Shown: positions 13,106 to 25,200, numbered from the stretch's first letter. The stretch: 64,000 bases of DNA from Kalaharituber pfeilii (GCA_015179045.1 WHUZ01000050.1:372001-436000); one strand, 5' to 3'. The notes: generated from the letters alone by a model not told the origin. A program made the numbers and translations.

Positions 13106-13727
13106 CAGTCTACCCTTGCTATAACGAAAAAAAAGTGCGGTCGCACTTTTTTTTCGTTATAGCAAGGTTTCGTTATAGAATATTGTGGCAAGATTAGTCA
13201 TCTCCTTGGCAGCTGAATTTAGAAGCCCGAGTACCTAAGGAATTTATGGCAACAGATTTTAACTCTGTGATTTTCCTCCTTATGGAAATAACCGGAGAAG
13301 GAAAAAATCGAGAGTACAGAAGTATTGATCAGGTACTATGTAGACGCAAAAATCAATCATGTTGTTGAAGCAAAATTACCTACAAAGCCGAACCTCAGGT
13401 TAGAAAAGCAGCAACTATGCAAAAAGAAGACTGGAGCTGCGAAAACAAAAAGAAAACCTACACGCAGTTCGAACGCATTTCACAATGAATCCAGTACAAT
13501 CCAAGCACACCCTTTTTTGTAGGATTGGGCCAAAACTAACTAGAGAGTTTCTAGTTGTGCGATTGGGTGGTTCTTGATTAGTCATGCATTCCACTAGCCA
13601 TTTTTCGTTATAGCAAGAGGAGTTTGAGTGCGAACGGAATAATGGCTCCGTTCAATTTTCGGTATAGCAAGGTTTTCGCTATAGCGAGTTTCGTTATAGC
13701 AAGTTTCGTTATAGCAAGGGTAGACTG
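13106..13727. mobile_element. Non-autonomous TIR element (MITE), pogo/Fot1-like, TA target duplication
   Basis: The left end CAGTCTACCCTTGCTATAAC begins right after TA (13,104-13,105); the right end is its inverse, followed by TA (13,728-13,729). TA duplication with CAGT-type ends fits Tc1/mariner-pogo (Fot1) elements. Next to the left TIR is a ~50-bp palindrome (A8 GTGCG / CGCAC T8), and near the right end the motif TTCGTTATAGCAAG or a close variant recurs three or four times. The interior (about 13,200-13,600) has no transposase coding, so an enzyme from elsewhere would be needed. Confidence 0.85.
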
Positions 13728-14180
13728 TATTTGAATGAATCTGGTTGAGATGTACCCCTGCTGTATGGCAACCGAGTTCAGTACACATCAACCATCTAGC
13801 AACTGGATACCCTACCTCACAACGCCAATTCGCCAATTACCACCACCAAATCAGCATCCAAAATAAACAAATAAACAAATAAACCAAAAAAGAGTCGGCC
13901 GCAGTGCATAACTAACTACATAGTAACTTGCCTTTCAATATTTTTTTATTCAGATACATATATACCCAGTCCTCGTTCCCCCAGAATATATACCTAATTC
14001 AGACAGTTGCGGAGGATACACAGCATATCCCATGCACACGTTCACCGAGGTACTGACTCATACACGGGCACTTATCGGGAATTTTACGACCACCGGTACA
14101 ACATGTATACATACTTGTACATACACTCTGACTACTTAAAACTCCGGATGCTGCTGCTGCCTGACCTTTGACGATTCGCC

Positions 14181-14185
14181 AACAG

Positions 14186-14223
<38 letters not shown>
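14181..14223 (+). repeat. CAG/CAACAG trinucleotide repeat
   Basis: About 14 triplets (CAG, later CAA-CAG) just upstream of the chosen ADA copy 1 start. It reads as poly-Gln if translation starts at the upstream in-frame ATG at 14,168. Copy 2 has only a short interrupted version and no matching ATG. Confidence 0.9.
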
Positions 14224-14278
14224 GTTGAGATCACCGCACGCAGCCCCAACCAGCACTGCCATCACCCCCGCCACCACC

Positions 14279-16017
14279 ATGACATCTCCCAGCTCCTCAA
14301 CCAGCCTCCAACCCCTCATCGACTCCCACATAGCCGCCCGCACTGCGCTCATCTCCCACGAGCGCTCTCTCCGCCATGACCACTCCTTCCGCCAACGCCT
14401 CTCCCCCACCGCCCGCCGCGCCTGCGCCATCGTCCAGCGCATCCGGGACCATGAGGCTCGCACTGTCTGGGCGAAGGAGGCCGCATCGGATGCCGCTGGG
14501 CAGGTGTTCCCCGGGATGGTCTTCACACTTGCAAAGGAACGCATGGAGCGGACGGAGCTGTGGAAGATTGTCAAAAGGCTGCCAAAGGGTGCGCTGCTGC
14601 ATGCGCACTTTGAGGCGATGGTCGACGGTGAGCAGTGATTGAGGTTCTTCTTTTGCTGCCAAATGCTAGCTGGGGGCTAACATGCAGATGGGGGCGGGCA
14701 GTGGACTGGCTGTTACAGCTGGCAATGGAGACCCCCGGCATCCACATCCTCTCCGAATCCGGCCCGATAAAAACCGAAGAGGACCTCGCGAGCGCTATCA
14801 TCCGCTTCATCTATATCCCCCCAAGTGACTCGTCTGATCCCCCCTTCACCCTCTACGAAGCCACCTACGAAGCTGGCTGCCCCATCCCCCTGCACACTGC
14901 TGCTGCCACATTCCCTTTCCAATTCACTGCTCCGCATGGCAGCATCCCACTACCCACAGCTGTCTCTGAACATGCCTCCAAACCAACCCTTGCATTCCTC
15001 TCCTGGTTGCAATCCCGTACAACCATCACCCCACACGAAGCCCTGCTTCACCATGATGGCATTGACCATGTCTGGGCTAAGTTCCAGTCCATCTTCCTCG
15101 TGCTTAGCGGCCTCATTTACTATGAACCCATCTTGCGTGCCTTCATTGCCCACCTCTTTGATGCCCTCCGCCGGGATGGCATCCCCTGGGTCGACATGCG
15201 CGCGACACTCTACATGCACCCCCAAGCGGCGCATACTGGTTTGCCCCTCTCGTTGGCAGATGTGATCAAGATTTATGGTGAGGAGGTGCACAAGTACCAG
15301 CAGGCCCACCCGGATTTCTGGGGCTCCCGCATCATATGGACCGCCATCCGGATCCTGTCACCTGCCAAAATCAAGGAGAACATGGAGGCATGCCTATTGG
15401 CTGCCGAAACCTACCCAGACCTCATCGCAGGGTTTGATCTGGTTGGCCAAGAGGACCCTGGCCGCACACTGCTTGAGCACCTCCCAGAGCTTCTCTGGTT
15501 CCGGCGTGAGTGCGAGTCCCGCGGCCTCTCAATCCCCTTCTATTTCCATGCTGGCGAAACCGTTGGTGACGGCACTGGTGCTGATGACAACTTATATGAT
15601 GCCATTCTTCTCGGCACGAGGCGCATTGGCCATGGGTTCTCACTGTACAAGCATCCACATCTAATTAACCTTGTCAAACGTAATGGCACTGTTGTTGAGG
15701 TGTGTCCAATCTCAAATGAGATTCTGCGGCTGACAGCCAGCATCATGGGGCACCCACTGCCAGCGCTGCTGGCCAATGGCATTAAGGTTGCAATCGCAAA
15801 TGATGACCCTGGTATCCTGGGGCAGAAGGCATCAGGGAGTCTGACCCATGATATGTGGCAGGTGTGCCAGGCGTTTGAGAACGTTGGGCTGGAAGGGCTT
15901 GGAGCCATGTGTGAGACAGCGGCGGAGGGCGCAGCATACGTTGGGGGGATGAGGAGAGGGAGAGAAGGGTGGCGGAGTGGAGGAGCAGGTGGGAGGAGTT
16001 TTGTGAGTGGGTGGTGA
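14279..16017 (+). CDS. ADGF/CECR1-type adenosine deaminase, copy 1 (3' end frameshifted)
   Basis: Zinc-dependent deamination of adenosine or deoxyadenosine to inosine forms. Exon 1 is 14279-14627 and exon 2 is 14702-16017; the intron (GTGAGC...GGGCAG, phase 1) rejoins ...AMVD-VDWLLQLAM. Product as read: 554 aa. Active-site motifs are present: LLHAH (zinc ligands H108, H110), FHAGET (H399, E402), RIGHGF (H427), CPISNE and NDDPGI (D484/D485). The N-terminal ~100 residues form an ADGF-type helical extension, but I see no signal peptide, so it may be intracellular. Compared with copy 2, one base is missing in the G-run after AAYVG (about 15,940-15,947), so the last ~24 residues are in a different frame; the ancestral frame would run to about 16,058. 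An in-frame upstream ATG at 14,168 would add a poly-Gln N-terminus. The active site is unaffected. Confidence 0.87.
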
Positions 16018-18029
16018 GGGAATATGGGACATGGGAGGGGGTGAGCGTGGGTGTGTAGTTGATATCATTGATAGGTTAGGTACCGATACCAGTGTAACTT
16101 GTAACGACCACTTATACCAAGCGGAATAATCCATTTGAGAACTCAAATATATACTTTATTTGTGTGACGCAAGTCCGTCTAAATCCCTAGTTCGCAGCCA
16201 CCACCACCATGACCCTTTTTTGTTTTATACTTAGAACCTTCACTGCATCTCAGTAATACATTTGAGCCCGTATAAATCAATACCACTTGATCTTATCACT
16301 ATCAAAGTTAGCTACCCTTCTTCTATAGCGGAGAGCTGTAATTGAGGACAGTCATGTAGGACTTGGCGTGTGCTATCCTTCGCTATGCAAGGGGGGTAGA
16401 ATACTGTACTTTCTATGCATATGATTTATGATATGATGTTGCTATCAGATATCCTCAAAGTATTTAGGCGCATCTGCATATATTCTGCAATTTATATGCT
16501 GTTGTTAATATGCTTGACGCCGAAGATATTGCATGTAGAAGTGTAGGAGGAGAAGTGCCAAGATATCGGGCGCTACAGTCTGCCCTTGCTATAACAAAGC
16601 TATTCCGAAAATCTGTCGCTGCCTTCATCCCCCTCACAACTCAAATTCACCTTTTCTACCAAATAATGAACCGAAACTAGAACCAAGCGAAGTATTCTGC
16701 CTACATAAAGGTTATTCTTGCTAGTGAAAAGTGACTAATAAGATATAGGACCAATCGAGCAATCACCGCAGTCTCAGCTCAGAAATCTCTGTCGGTTTTG
16801 GTGCAAATTCTACAATAATGGTGGATCTGAACCGTTTCCCCTCTACGCACTCAGGCAAAGTGATGCTAGGTGTGAACTCAGATATGTCGAATTATACTCC
16901 TCTGGATGTCCTATACATACCCAACTAGAACAAAGGACTCTCTCATTGAATGTTAAAGACGGTACTAGACGTAATACAAAACTGTTTGATGCAGTTTAGA
17001 GAAAGTCGGGCACTATTCCGGATTGCAAATGCAGCTGACTGACGTGGTGGCTGATGCAGACTTGCCGCTTTTTCAAAACCATACGCCCGCTTTGCCTTGT
17101 ACTTCGGTTAGGTAGCAGCTATCGTTACCATGATTCTCACCAGCTGAGAATGCCTGCGGTTTGAACCAGCTAGTGAGTGGTTGGTGCTTTCTTGTAATTT
17201 TGTTGAAATGGTTTCAGTCAAAAGAGAACGCCCCAATCTTTTTTTTTTTTTTTTTTTTTGCATTTCTGCTGCTTCTCTCGCATGCTCAGTCCTCAACGCT
17301 TGCTTGCAGGCATTTTTCATTTGATCTTGATATTTGATCATACTTATGCACTCAAGAGCAATTCATACTCTATTTGTGTGATCAGTATTTCTACTTCGGT
17401 TGATTCCGTTGACAGGAAAAGGACAGAGGTAAATTTACAATGCTATAGGCACGGGGTTCAGCTGCCAAGCACGGAACACAAAATGCTGCCTTTGGTCATA
17501 ATGTGCCGCGTTAAGCGACAGTACATATATCCCACCACAGCAATTCACCAAAGCACTGACCTACCCAATCACCACAAATAAAACTAACAATGAATCAATA
17601 CACGAAAAAAACCACCAAACAAGAAAGCCCAAAATAAAACAGAAGCGAGTCTGACATATGCAACTTGCTTGTTTCTTTCCCACATAACAATTCATACACC
17701 CAGCCTCGATCCCCAGATATATACCCAACTCAGACAGATGCGGAATTCGGGAGAGATTCATTCATACACCGCCTTCTCTATCATTTAGGCTTCGAACCAT
17801 CTGAGCCTCAAACCTATGCACACATTCATTGCGTCATTGACTCATACATTCATAACTTGTGGGGAATTTATGACCACTGGTACAATTTATATATAGGCCT
17901 CACGCAGGCCCGCTGCAGGCAGCTCGGGTACTTGTGTGTCTATATTGACTACTTGAGAAGCTCCTGCTACTGCTACTGCCTGGTCTGTAACAATTCACCA
18001 ACGACAGAGGCAGCAGCAGAGACCCCATC
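16018..18029. other. Spacer between the two adenosine deaminase genes
   Basis: It contains the 3' flank of copy 1, with one copy of the ~360-bp repeat start at about 16,130-16,300; a lone TIR-like end at 16,576; a poly-T run near 17,240; and the duplicated upstream region of copy 2 from about 17,690. Open frames here are short and match promoter DNA of copy 1, so they are not called genes. Confidence 0.65.
16576..16597 (+). mobile_element. Solo TIR relic related to the 13,106 MITE
   Basis: CAGTCTGCCCTTGCTATAAC directly after TA, differing at one position from the left end of the 13.1-kb MITE. No inverse partner was found downstream, so it is a truncated end. Confidence 0.6.
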
Positions 18030-19913
18030 ATGCCACCGCACGCAGACCCAATTGGCACTACCGTCACCCCTCCCACCACCGCCACCATTACATTCCCGAA
18101 CTCTTCAACCAGCCTCCAACCCCTCATCGACTCCCACATAGCCGCCCGCACTGCGCTCATCTCCCACGAGCGCTCTCTCCGCCATGACCACTCCTTCCGC
18201 CGACGCCTCTCCCCCACCGCCCGCCGCGCCTGCGCTATTGCCCAGTGCATCCGGGACCATGAGGCCCGCACCGTCTGGGCGAAGGAGGCTGCATTGGACG
18301 CCGCTGCTGGGCAGGAGGTGTTCCCCGGGATGGTCTTCACACTTGCAAAGGACCGCATGGAGCGGACGGAGCTGTGGAGAATTGTCAAGAGACTGCCAAA
18401 GGGTGCGCTGCTGCATGCGCACATTGGGGCGATGGTCGACGGTGAGCAGTGATGTTCCTCTCTCCTTCCCTTTTCGCCCAAAATGCTGGATGGGGGCTAA
18501 CATGCCGATGGGTGTTGGCGGGTAGTGGACTGGCTGCTACAGCTGGCGATGAAAACCCCCGGCATCCACATCCTCTCTAAGTCCGGCCCGATCCGAACTG
18601 AAGAGGACCTCGCAACTGCCGACATCTGCTTCACCTATATCCCCCCAAGTGACTCCCCTGACTCCCCCATCACCCTCTACGAAGCCACCTACGAAGCTGG
18701 CCACCCAATCCCCCTACACACTGCTGCTGCCACCTTCCCTTTTAAATTCACTGCTCTGCACGGCAGCATTCCACTACCCACAGCTGTCTCTGACCATGCC
18801 TCCAAACCGACCCTTGCATTCCTCTCCTGGCTGCAATCCCGTACAACCATCACCCCGCATGAAGCTCTGCTTCATCACGATGGCATTGACTGCATCTGGG
18901 CCAAGTTCCGGTCCATCTTCTTTGTGCTCAGTGGCCTCATTTACTATGAGCCCATCCTGCGTGCCTTCATTGCCCACCTCTTTGATGCCCTCCACCGGGA
19001 TGGCATCTCCTGGGTTGACATGCGCGCGGCGTTCCATATGTGCCCACAAGCGTCGCACACTGGCTGCCCTCAAGCGGCGCACACCGGCTTGCCCCTCACA
19101 TTCACAGATGTGGTCAGGATCTATGGTGAGGAGGTGCACAAGTACCGGCAGTCCCACCCGGATTTCTGGGGCTCCCGCATCATATGGACTGCCACGCGAA
19201 TCCTGTCCTCTACCGAGATCAAGGAGAACATGGAGGCATGCCTATTGGCTGCCGAAACTTACCCGGACCTCATCGCAGGGTTCGACCTGGTTGGCCAAGA
19301 GGATCCTGGCCGCACACTGCTTGAGCATCTTCCAGAGCTACTCTGGTTCCGGAACGAGTGCGAGTCCCGTGGTCTTTCGATCCCCTTCTATTTCCATGCT
19401 GGCGAGACTCTCGGTGATGGCACTGGTGCTGATGACAACCTGTACGATGCCATCCTTCTTGGCACGAGGCGCATTGGCCATGGCTTTTCGCTGTACAAGC
19501 ACCCACATCTGATGGACCTTGTCAAGCACAATGGCACTGTTGTTGAAGTGTGTCCAATCTCAAATGAGATTCTGCGACTTACAGCCAGCATCATGGGACA
19601 CCCACTGCCAGCACTGCTGGCCAATGGCATCAAGGTTGTGATTGCGAATGATGACCCTGGTATCCTGGGACAGAAGACAACAGGCAGTCTGACCCATGAT
19701 ATGTGGCAGGTGTGCCAGGCGTTTGGGAACGTCGGGTTGGAAGGGCTTGGAGCCATGTGTGAGACTGCAGCAGAGGCAGCAGCTTATGTTGGCGGGGATG
19801 AGGAGAAGGAGAGAAGGGTGGCGGAGTGGAGGGACAGGTGGGAGGAATTTTGTGTGTGGGTGGTGAGGGAGTATGGGGCGTGGGATGGGGTGGGCGTGCA
19901 GGTGGCCAATTGA
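18030..19913 (+). CDS. ADGF/CECR1-type adenosine deaminase, copy 2
   Basis: Tandem paralogue of the gene at 14,279 with the same function. Exon 1 is 18030-18441 and exon 2 is 18526-19913; the 84-nt intron is at the same position and phase (GTGAGC...GGTAG, phase 1). The product is 599 aa. Zinc and catalytic motifs are intact: LLHAH (H129, H131), FHAGET, RIGHGF, CPISNE and NDDPGI. It carries a small internal duplication absent from copy 1: the CPQA(S/A)HTG motif occurs twice around 19,040-19,090. The C-terminus (EKERRVAEWRDRWEEF...) is in the frame I take as ancestral. Start 18,030 is the first ATG in frame with homology to copy 1 (SSTSLQPLIDSHIAARTA). No signal peptide was seen. Confidence 0.9.
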
Positions 19914-19933
19914 GCTTTGATTTCATTTGATAT

Positions 19934-20115
19934 AGATACTATTTGGGAGCTATGTACGAGAGGGCGGCTGAGGGAGCGGTGTATGTTGGGGGAGGGAGAG
20001 AAAGGTGGCGGAGTGGAGGAGCAGGTGAGAGGAGTTTTGTGATTGGGTGATGCGGGATTATGGGACGTGGGGGGTGGTGGACGTGGGGGTGTGGGTGGCG
20101 TGCGAGCGGACAGGC
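19934..20115 (+). pseudogene. 3'-terminal fragment of a third adenosine deaminase copy
   Basis: Just after copy 2, the DNA again resembles the last ~160 bp of the deaminase gene: it reads like GAMYERAAEGAVYVGGG and later VAEWRSR, then EEFCDWVMRDYGTW, with indels and a stop between. It matches the copy 1/2 end GAMCETAAE-AAYVGG...AEWR...EEFCxWVVREYG. No catalytic region is present. It is a leftover of a further unequal duplication. Confidence 0.75.
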
Positions 20116-20216
20116 TTGCACGCGACTAAGTGGAGTTAATATTACTGATGTATATTTACGTACAGATAGATACCATTATAACTTTGCAACGACAACCACT
20201 GAATATACGAAACCAT

Positions 20217-21665
20217 ATGAGAAACTTCAAATATGTACTTTTATTTGTGTGACGCAAATAGCCACCATGACCCTTTTCCCTTTATATTTTTCTTTTTCAA
20301 AATACCTAAGACCTTCCATATCTCAGTACCCGTACAAACTTTCCCCATCATATCATAAGCTTCAACACCCTCCTCCGTCCCCCTCCTCTGTTCCCCTTCT
20401 TTTTTTTATTTTTTTTCATTTATTTAAAAACAAAACAAAAAAAAAAAAAAAAAAAAAAACACAAATACAACCAGATAAACCTCCTCCCTCCCAGGACCCT
20501 TCCTTTCCCACCTTACCTCACCCCACCCCACCACCAAAAAAGCTCAACTCAACTAAATACAACTTCTTAAAATGAGAAACCTTCAAATATGTACTTTTTA
20601 TTTATGTATTGCAAATACCTCTAAATACCTAGTTCAAACCTATACATACTCTACTACCATTATAACTCTTTTCCCTTTATATTTTTCTTCTTTAAGATAC
20701 TTGAAACCTTCCATTTATCAGTTACAAACGTTTTCCGTGAAATCATAAACTTTCAACCCCCTCCTCCGTCCCCCTTCTTTTTAATTATTTATTTCATTAT
20801 AAAAGACAAACAAACCAAAAAAAACACAAATACAACCAGATAAACCTCTTCTCTCCTCCTCGCCCCCTCCCTTCCCAGGACCCTTCCTCACCTCACCTCA
20901 CCACCAAAAAAACTCAACACATCTCAATGCAATATAAGACCTTAAAATAAGAAGTCTTCAAATACGTACTTTTTTATTTTTTATGTACCGCAAATACCTC
21001 TAAAGTATCTACTACCAACCAGCACTGTGACTATTTTATTAAAAGAAAATATATATACCTAAAACCTTTCATATCTCAGTACACATACAAACATCCCCAT
21101 TCATATATCATAAACTTTCAACACCCTCCTCCGTCCCCCTCCTCCATCCCCCCCCTTTTTTTTTTTTTTATTTAATTTATTTCTTTAAAAACAAAACAAA
21201 GCACACAAAAATACAACCAGATAACCCTCCTCCCTCCCAGGACCCTTTCTCTCCCACTGCACCTTACCTCACCATACAACTCCTCAAAATGAGAAACCTT
21301 CAAATACGTACTTTTTATTTATATACTGCAAATACCTCTAAAGTATCCACTACTAACCAGCAACGTGACTATTTAATTAAAAGAATATATATATACCTAA
21401 AACCTTCCATATCTCAGTACCCGTACAAACATCCCCATTCATATATCATTAACATTCACCCCCCTCTCCCCACCGCCCCCCCCTTTTTTTTTTTATTTAT
21501 TTATTCATTATAAAGACAAACAAATCAAAAAAAAAACACAAATACACCAGCTAACCCTCCTCCCTCACCACCTCTCCCGGAACTCTTCCTCTCCCACTCT
21601 CACCTCACCCCACCCCACCACCAAAAAAACTCAACACCTCAACACAACACCTCAAAACAAGCACC
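20217..21665 (+). repeat. Four tandem ~360-bp repeats derived from the deaminase 3' flank
   Basis: Units begin at about 20,217, 20,572, 20,947 and 21,289. Each starts ATGAGAAAC(C)TTCAAATA or a close variant followed by (T/C)GTACTTTT, passes through GCAAATA...CCT, ATATCTCAGTACCCGTACAAAC, CATAAACTTTCAAC, CCTCCTCCGTCCCCC, a poly-T and an A-rich run, AACCAGATAA(A/C)CCTC, and ends in CTCAACAC-type sequence. A related segment sits behind deaminase copy 1 at about 16,130-16,300, so the array grew from the gene's 3' flank. It is noncoding. Confidence 0.85.
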
Positions 21666-22207
21666 AAAAAAAAAAAAAAAAAAAAAAAGCCAATAAACAT
21701 TTCTTCTATACGTTTTTTTGCCTACATAACATTTACATACTTTGATACCTAAACCTACCTACATACGGTAACCTACATACAACAAGTATTTTTAAAACAA
21801 AAAAAAAAACAAAAACAAAAACAAAAATAAATATGAAGCAAAAAAAAAAGAAAAGAGTACGAATGTAGTAAAATATATATATATATATATATATGTTTTT
21901 TAGAAATATAAATAATAAAAAGGTATTTTGTATCATTCAGCACAAAAAGAAAATCCCACACAGTACGGCACACACACATCACACACACACACACACTAGA
22001 AAGGGGACGGAAGAGAGAAAAAAAACGAAAGAAACCAATTCTCCACTAATGTAAAAGTGTAAAATCATGCTCTCGGAGGACGTACACAGCTGTTTGTAAA
22101 TATAAATCGTAGGGAAAAGAACCGTGATACTCAAAAGAAGCTAATCACATAGAAATAGAATTTAGACGCATACATAAAAGTAACCCCCTCCAAACACCAC
22201 CCTCTAA
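21666..22207. other. AT-rich 3' flank of the Nup2-like gene
   Basis: Poly-A runs, an (AT)n tract at about 21,872-21,893 and a short (CA)n tract at about 21,968-21,996. No gene was seen. Confidence 0.7.
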
Positions 22208-22269
22208 CTAACACCTCACCTCCCCCAGCCACCTCCCCAGCTCCCTAGCCCCGGCTTCGTCCTTCGTCC

Positions 22270-25200
22270 TCACCGTATACATTCGCGGTTTCCCCCCCGC
22301 AATCCCCCACCACTAAAATCCGGCACCATCACCACCTTCTTCTCCGCAAAACACGTATACTCGACACCCTTATGCAGCCTCACGTTCACCACCACCTTAC
22401 CCTGCTCCGTCCTCACCAAGAACCTCGACTTTCCGCTCGTCTTGTCCTTTAGCACCCGCGAGGCCCCCACGCCAATCTTCTTCATCGCACCCTTGTCGTC
22501 CTTGCTGTACACAGCCACTCGGACGGTAAACAGGACCTCGTCGTTCTCTTCGCCGGGGCCCAGGCCGCTCAGGTCTGTTTTAGTGGTTGGCACGTCGTCC
22601 GAGGGTTCCGAGGAGGTTACGTCGGAGGGGGGAGGCTTGGCGCTATCAGGGTCAGATGAAGCGTCACCGGGCGTCGACAGGCCGCTTCTGGGGGCGGATA
22701 CAGGGGGCGCGAGCTTAAAGGCCGACTGGGCTGCAGAGGTGCCAGCACCGAAGGTAAAGCTTGGTGTATTTGCGGCATTAGGTGTAGCAGTTGATGTGCT
22801 CGACGCAGAGCCGCTGGAAAACGAGAACCCCGGTGCAGTGGCGGAGGTACCAAATAGCGACTTCGCCTCTCCTCCCGCAGAGCTGGTGGATGCGCTCGAC
22901 CCGAACAACCCGCTCGCCGGCGGTCCAAACTTAATCGGCGTATCTGGTTTCCATGTGTGGTCACCGCCAAGCTTTGACGCACTGCCAAACGGCCCCGCTG
23001 TAGACCCAGTGGGCTTCTCCGGCGTCGACGTCTTGTTCGGCGCGCCGAAAAAGAAACTCGGCTGTGACGGTGGAACTATAGACGAGGAATCGCCGCCCTT
23101 ACTCTTATCCCCAAATAAGCCCAAGCCAGGCCCAGGTTTCTGTGGAGAATCGTCCTCTTCACCTTTATCCTTTTGGACATTGATAGTGGGCTTAAGGTTT
23201 GCGAATAGGCCACCACTGGTACCGTGGCCGTGGTCGATTGCGGCTCCACCGCCGGCGCTGAAGAGATTGCTCTTGGAGCTAGATGGGGGTGTGGAGGGCT
23301 TGGGTTCTTGGTTGGAGGGGGGAGTGGAGAATGCATTACCAAATATAGCAGATTGTGATGTAGTGGGCTTTTCTGGCGTTGATTTCGGTTCGGCTGTACA
23401 GTACAATTAGCATACTACAAATCAACAGTAGCATCAATCATAAACTCACCAGGCTTACCAAATCCAAATAGAGCAGCGCCCACCGTGGGTGATGAACCCA
23501 TATTCTTATCCACAATCTCCCCAAACAACTTCGCCGCCGCGCTCCCCGGCGCCTGTTTCGATGGCGCATCATCCTGCTTTGACCTCTTCGGACTGCTCAC
23601 ATTCTGAGCATTTCCAGCCTGCGGTTCTTTCCTCTTGTGGGTCCCAGGCCCAGTAATCTGCTCGTATATCTGCGAATACACACTCAACACACCTCGCCAA
23701 TCCGCGCTCCAATCTGCGGCTTGTAAGGCCCGGAGTAAGGACGAGTTGAGGGCCTTGATCTTGTACAGCCTATCATAGGATTCCTTATCTTCATCTGTGT
23801 AGTGTGGGGGCGGGGGAGGGACGGATAGATCCACCAGCAGAGATGCAACAGAGTTTGTAGTCACCTGTGCAGAATTTCCATTGATGGTAGCCAAAGCATT
23901 GGATGCAGGGGCAGCCAGTAATGAAGGATACGAGACATCGTCGGAACTAGTAGACTGTGCATTCAAACTGACGGGTGACTTCGACCCAAACAACCCATCC
24001 GTCGTAGCCGCAGGTTTTGGTGTCTCTTCGGCCTTCTTGCCAAACCCAAACAAACTTTCAGGAGGTTTCGACCCGGCCAGGCGGGAAAATGATTCTTGCC
24101 AGTCGTCGAGTGCCTTGCTAGACACACTGCTAGATATTTCCGCAGGCTTCTTGCCGAACCCAAATAAGCTTTCAGCAGTTGGTGGTTTGGAGGCTTCCTC
24201 AGCCTTCTTTCCAAAAATGCTGTTTGCTTCCTCGGGTTTCTTGCCAAACAAGCTGCTTGCAGTTGATGGTTCCTCACCTTTCTTATCATCCGGCTTCTTC
24301 CCAAATAAGCTCTCTGATGTCGCCTCTGGCTTATTCCCAAACAAGCTTTCAGCAGTAGGTTTCGCTGCCTCGTCATATTTCTTTCCAAACAGATTAGCAC
24401 TTGTAACCTCAGATGGCTTTGCCCCCTCATCAGGCTTCTTTCCAAATAGCGATTGTGACTGCGTATTTTTTGCTCCGAATAATCCACCACTCGCACTCTT
24501 CGTAGCATCTCCAATCTTCGCATCGCTTCCAAAAAGGCTAGTGCTAGTCCCCAATGGTTTACTACCAAACAACCCTCCACTCGGCGCTGCAGGCTTCGAA
24601 AGCCCCGATGGTGCAGCTGCGGGTGCACCAGCGGGAGTGGTACTCGGCTGTCCAAGTGATGCAAAGGGATTCGGCTTCCTTTCACCATCTATCTCGTCTT
24701 CTTTTTTTACTGGCGAGCTTCCAAATAAACCGAAGCTTGTTGACCCTCCTCCAAACGCGGGTGTGGTAGAGGGTGTTGTGGACGCGCCAAACATAGAAGG
24801 TGGCTTTCCCGCAGGTGTAGAGCTAATTGCTCCCAGGACCGCGAATGGATTCGCAGGTTTTGTGGGTGAAGGCTGTGGGGCTGGTGTACCAGACGGTGTG
24901 CCATTCAGCGCACCAAATGCAGCAAATGGTTTCCCAACTGGCGTTGTCGGACCTCCTAAGAGTCCAACCGATATTCCGTTTGTCGCCATCGATGGTGTCG
25001 TGGAGGGCGCACTCGATGTTTGCTTGTCAAACGAGAATATCGGCTCTGGCACAGTTGGAACAGGTGTTGTAGCGCCAAGGGAAGATAAGCGAGATTTTGG
25101 TTGTTTAATACTGATTCACGGCGCGAAAATTGAAAAAGTGCGTTAGCGAGCAACAAGAAAAAACAGACAATCCTGAGTTGCTTGGGAAGGGTTGCGTGGC

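Larger units (their letters stand above)
12212..14278. other. Divergent intergenic region between ALDH and ADA copy 1, containing a MITE
   Basis: Upstream regions of the minus-strand dehydrogenase and the plus-strand deaminase. It contains the 622-bp MITE at 13,106-13,727 and the CAG tract at 14,181-14,223. The segment from about 13,960 to 14,180 resembles the upstream region of ADA copy 2 (about 17,690-18,000), so the promoter was part of the gene duplication. No other gene was seen. Confidence 0.7.

Noticed and set aside
17100..17180. Possible tRNA-like stretch (GGTTTGAACC box and paired ATTCTCA...TGAGAAT)
   Set aside because: No acceptor stem or A-box at the right spacing; the T-loop consensus is imperfect.
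17665..18141. 158-codon plus frame before deaminase copy 2
   Set aside because: Lies in promoter DNA that is duplicated from copy 1, where the frame is not conserved.
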